The position numbers and the translations under genes were made by a program. A stretch of DNA of 64,000 nt, from assembly GCA_013397865.1 (NCBI GenBank), contig VZTI01004088.1, forward strand, positions 2,928,322 to 2,992,321, given 5' to 3'. The notes under the pieces are model-generated. The model was not told where the DNA came from. It saw only the letters and a program-made list of their open reading frames with translations, and did no database searches. This DNA is from Struthidea cinerea (lineage: Eukaryota > Chordata > Aves > Passeriformes > Corcoracidae). Positions 60,739-64,000 of this stretch are shown piece after piece. Numbering within the stretch: the first letter of the stretch is position 1; every line of letters starts with the position of its first letter.

Positions 60739-63700
60739 CTCATTTCTTGATGATTAAAAAATGGGATCTCCAGCAGAAAGATTGGTTGCTCAGGGTATTT
60801 AAATTATCTTTAGTAGGTCATCTGCAACCTCATTCCAAGGATAGGAGTCAATTCACCACTGGGAGATGATTAGGCATAGAGGCTAAGCAACACATGGGGA
60901 TGTTGGGCTTTGGTTAGAGGTGACAGAAGACCTGGACAGTGAAGTTCAGGGGTAGATACTAATCCTGTTGTTGGTAAACGTCAACATTCAGACAGTGGAA
61001 TCAGGCCACAATGCAAAGGTCTTTTCCTTACTTTTCTAAAATGTTAAAGTCTGCCTTTCTCTCAGCTACCCTCAGTAACATTCCCAAGGTCTTCCAACGA
61101 AGACTCGACTCCCTTTTCAATGGCACTTCTTAGGGATTGATCCCTTTTGCAGAGCTGAACTGGTCTGACATCAATGAATTGACATCAAAGACACAGAGAT
61201 CTGCCCCCACAGACCTTCTTCTTCCCTTGGGGTGTCTCCCACTCAAAGAGTACTTCTAAACATATCTTTTCCACCAACTATCTCACTCTATCTTCTGAGT
61301 GATTACTGTCTTTCCCTGCACCTGCTGAGAATTAAGGCACCATTTCAGTACAAACTCCTCTGATGTGTCAGGGAGAATAGGACACATTAACAATTTCAAT
61401 TCACCTTGACCTGTCATCAGTCATGCTGCGAATTGCTCTTCAAAGCAATTAAGCACGTTTAGGGTTCTGTCTTCTCTGCTCAGGCTAAACAGCACTGTTT
61501 TGTTGCAATTAATATTGATTTTGGACTAGATCATGCTTGGCCTCAGTGGCTCATAGGAGACGACCACGTAGAGGACTACACAGTTCTCGCACTTTGGGGA
61601 AGTGAGTGGTACAAAAGTGGCTGGGGGAAAAGTGCAGGGCCATGGCCTGTTTAGTGGGACATAAATCCCTGCTCCATGGGACACCTTCACCACAGCTCTC
61701 ACTGCCAGTTCTTGGCCTCTTTAAGAAAGTCTCAGTGTTGTCCCTTCGCAAATATCTTGTTAAACAAAGCCAAATTTCAGAACCTTGCTCCTGCTTCTGA
61801 AACTAGATTTGCAGTAAGAGGACCATAAATCATACACGAATGCTAAGCATCCTAAAAATACCTGAGCAATGAATTTTAAGACAGTTTAAATACGACCTGT
61901 CATTTTATTTCAGTACAATATTTTCTTCCATTTAATTATTATTTGAAGGTGAACTCAGCACCTATGTAAGGAAGTGTCTATGTAGGCATTTATGGTACCT
62001 TTCTCTCAGGCTATGAGACACATAAAACAGTGGCTTCACAAAGTTAGAAGAGTGAATAAAAGGTGTATCATGTAAAACTTGGCTATCATCACCCCACTTT
62101 CCCTGCTGACTTAGCAGGAGAGCTTTTTGGCAGCAAATCCTGCAGTGCATCTGAGAACAGATGTATCCATCCTATCTGAAATCCAGCAGAACCAAGGAGC
62201 CACATCACCAGGCACAATGAACTGCTCATGGGTCATCTCAGACTGCAGGGAAGTTCCAGAGATACTGAGTATATGTTTTTCACATGTTGGAAAGCCATCT
62301 GAAACACTCCCTGCCAGGTTGAATAGCTGGCACATCACTTGTCACAAAGACCAGGATGCTCAGCCTTGCTTTCCCCTTTGAGGTTTGACAGATGGCTCTG
62401 TTATCTTAATTGCATACAGGGAGCCAGGGATTTATTTTTTCCTTTTATGCAAATATCTTACTCCCCTCACAGACACTGACACACCAGTGAGCTGCAGAAA
62501 TAGGATTACACACTGCATGTCCTGCTCTCCCCCATCTCAGTTGCTTATTTACCAAACAACTCTCGTTAATCGTCTTTACTGTGTTTACTTCCCACTTCCC
62601 TCTACTCTTACTGTCTTACTATTATTCAGGTACTTGCAGATGTTAAAAAAAGCTTAAGAGACAGTCACCTCCAGAGCTGATTCAAATGAATTGAATTCCA
62701 CTGATTGTTTTTGAATCTGCATAGATTCACACCAGATGAAGGTTTATTAGAGCTGCTGGCATTCATGGTGCACTTGCCCAACCCCAAAATCACATAATAC
62801 TGAAATGATCCAGCTTTCTCCACCCTGTGTTAGTTTATGAATTGTCTTTGGACTTTCTGCTTTTACTTCTTGATTACAGTATTTCGGGGAAAGAGTGAGA
62901 ATGGCAGGTTTTTATAGACAAAGACATGGCAGAGAATTACTTGGACGTAGTCTAGATTTTGAAGCAGTTATTCATCTGCTCTTTCTATGTGTTACAGAAA
63001 TCACTGGTCGTGGGATCACTTTTTTTATCCATGAAATGTATGGAAAAGTCCCACTGCTTACACTGAGGCTGAGTCCCAGCCAGTGATCAAGCCTGTCCTA
63101 GCAATCTACAAATTTCACAGATGGTGCTAACTGACTATTGCTATTTTTTTTCTGATGTGCTATGGAAAAGATTCTTAAGAGAAAATTTACATTTTTTTAA
63201 AAAGTGGAAATACCCCTCTAACACAAAGACCATAGAAAATAGCTATTTCTCCCCTGCCAAACTGAGTGTGCTATCATCATGACCATAACATAACCATGCT
63301 CCAGCACAACATAGTATCACGTGGGGTCTCCTCTGGTGCTTTATCTATGCAGCAGCACACATCTGTACCTGATATGCCAGTCATGTGTCCAATGCTGCAG
63401 TCACCAGCAACACACCAATGAGATTTAGAAGTTGCTTGAAGCACCTTTGAAATATCACTCCATATGTATCTTCCCAAGAGTTCAACCCATCTGAGTATTA
63501 AAGCTGATGGACACAATTCGGTGAAAGTTCCCTCATAGACCAGAGAGGTCAAATCCATTCACTGGAATGGATTTCAGCATTTCTTATGACCATTTCATAC
63601 TGGGAGAACCTGAGTATTTCCAGGGTAGATGCAGGGATGGAGGTAGGAGCGTACTTGCTTGGTTCAGGTAGTTATTATATACAAAGAAGCACCAATCCAC

Positions 63701-64000
63701 TAGGTTGTATTTTATTATAAATCGCCTTAGTGCCTAAAATTGGTGATACGCTGAAGTTTCAGCTTTTACGAGGGAAAACAAACTACCCCAGGAGACACAG
63801 TTTATATATAGACTGAATAAAAACACAGCTGAGTTATGATACCTCAAGGACAGTCACTGCCTCTCTTCCTGCTACAGAAAAGCAGACATAAGAGAGTTTG
63901 ACTGGGTCTGGCCCTTTGAAACAGTAAATGAGATTTCAACTTAAGCACAATAGGATTTTTCTTTTTCTTTTTACTTCAAATTTGATTCTCATGAAAGTGA

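Larger units (their letters stand above)
49329..64000 (-). other. PRIMA1: PRIMA1 last intron (continues beyond the right edge)
   Basis: I searched the minus strand here for the membrane-spanning exon (a WWSGLVII-like start and a CYKAIK-like end) and for proline-run coding, and found neither. The whole 14.7 kb is therefore taken as intron. It holds an old CR1 3' end (60590-60738), A-rich tracts near 56528-56556 and many short open frames without family features. The 164-codon plus frame at 58642-59136 has no recognisable domain. Confidence 0.6.

Noticed and set aside
1..64000. CRISPR arrays, bacterial operons, phage or plasmid features
   Set aside because: No regularly spaced direct repeats or bacterial gene organisation. 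The spliced UNC79 and PRIMA1 exons, CR1 and MIR repeats show this is vertebrate nuclear DNA.

Overview
This window is vertebrate nuclear DNA, most likely from a bird. It is AT-rich, with short exons bounded by GT/AG splice sites and separated by kilobase introns. It carries CR1 LINE 3' ends with the avian-type ATTCTATG or ATTCTATT tails, and ancient amniote MIR-type SINEs. There are no bacterial operons, CRISPR arrays, tRNA or rRNA genes. The many 60-160-codon open frames are mostly chance open frames in noncoding DNA.

Left part (1-18.9 kb, plus strand): the 3' end of UNC79. Eight consecutive coding exons (428-505, 2979-3068, 6482-6657, 8229-8415, 9782-9979, 12183-12260, 16856-16897, 17587-17787) join in frame. 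Together they encode the last 349 residues of this large auxiliary subunit of the NALCN sodium-leak channel, ending in the vertebrate tail SQFYPL and a TGA stop. A 3'UTR of about 1.1 kb follows, with poly(A) signals at 18301 and 18885. The introns contain a MIR1_Amn-like SINE, a weaker L3/MIR-like relic, a perfect 42-bp tandem duplication and small microsatellites.

Middle part (18.9-44.85 kb): a 26-kb intergenic gap with no gene I can support. It holds a CR1 with a pentanucleotide tail expansion (27.7-27.9 kb), a second CR1 on the minus strand (43.56-44.04 kb), one or two eroded SINEs, and an unidentified repeat-like block (19.26-20.45 kb). It also holds a CpG-dense patch at 36.66-36.89 kb, a perfect DR3 nuclear-receptor half-site pair at 32152-32166, and a perfect 13-bp-stem hairpin at 39962-39990.

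Right part (44.85-64 kb, minus strand): the 3' end of PRIMA1, the membrane anchor of neuronal acetylcholinesterase. The last coding exon (49229-49328) encodes the cytoplasmic tail ending NNAVV. It is followed, leftward, by an inferred 4.4-kb 3'UTR ending at a minus-strand AATAAA (44871-44876). From 49329 to the right edge I see no further PRIMA1 exon, so this is taken as the last intron, with the signal peptide, proline-rich and membrane-spanning exons outside the window.

The two genes are tail to tail, as I recall the human UNC79-PRIMA1 order on chromosome 14q32. Both act in neurons: UNC79 in resting excitability, PRIMA1 in placing acetylcholinesterase at the membrane. I found no credible undescribed system. 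The findings are local oddities worth checking.
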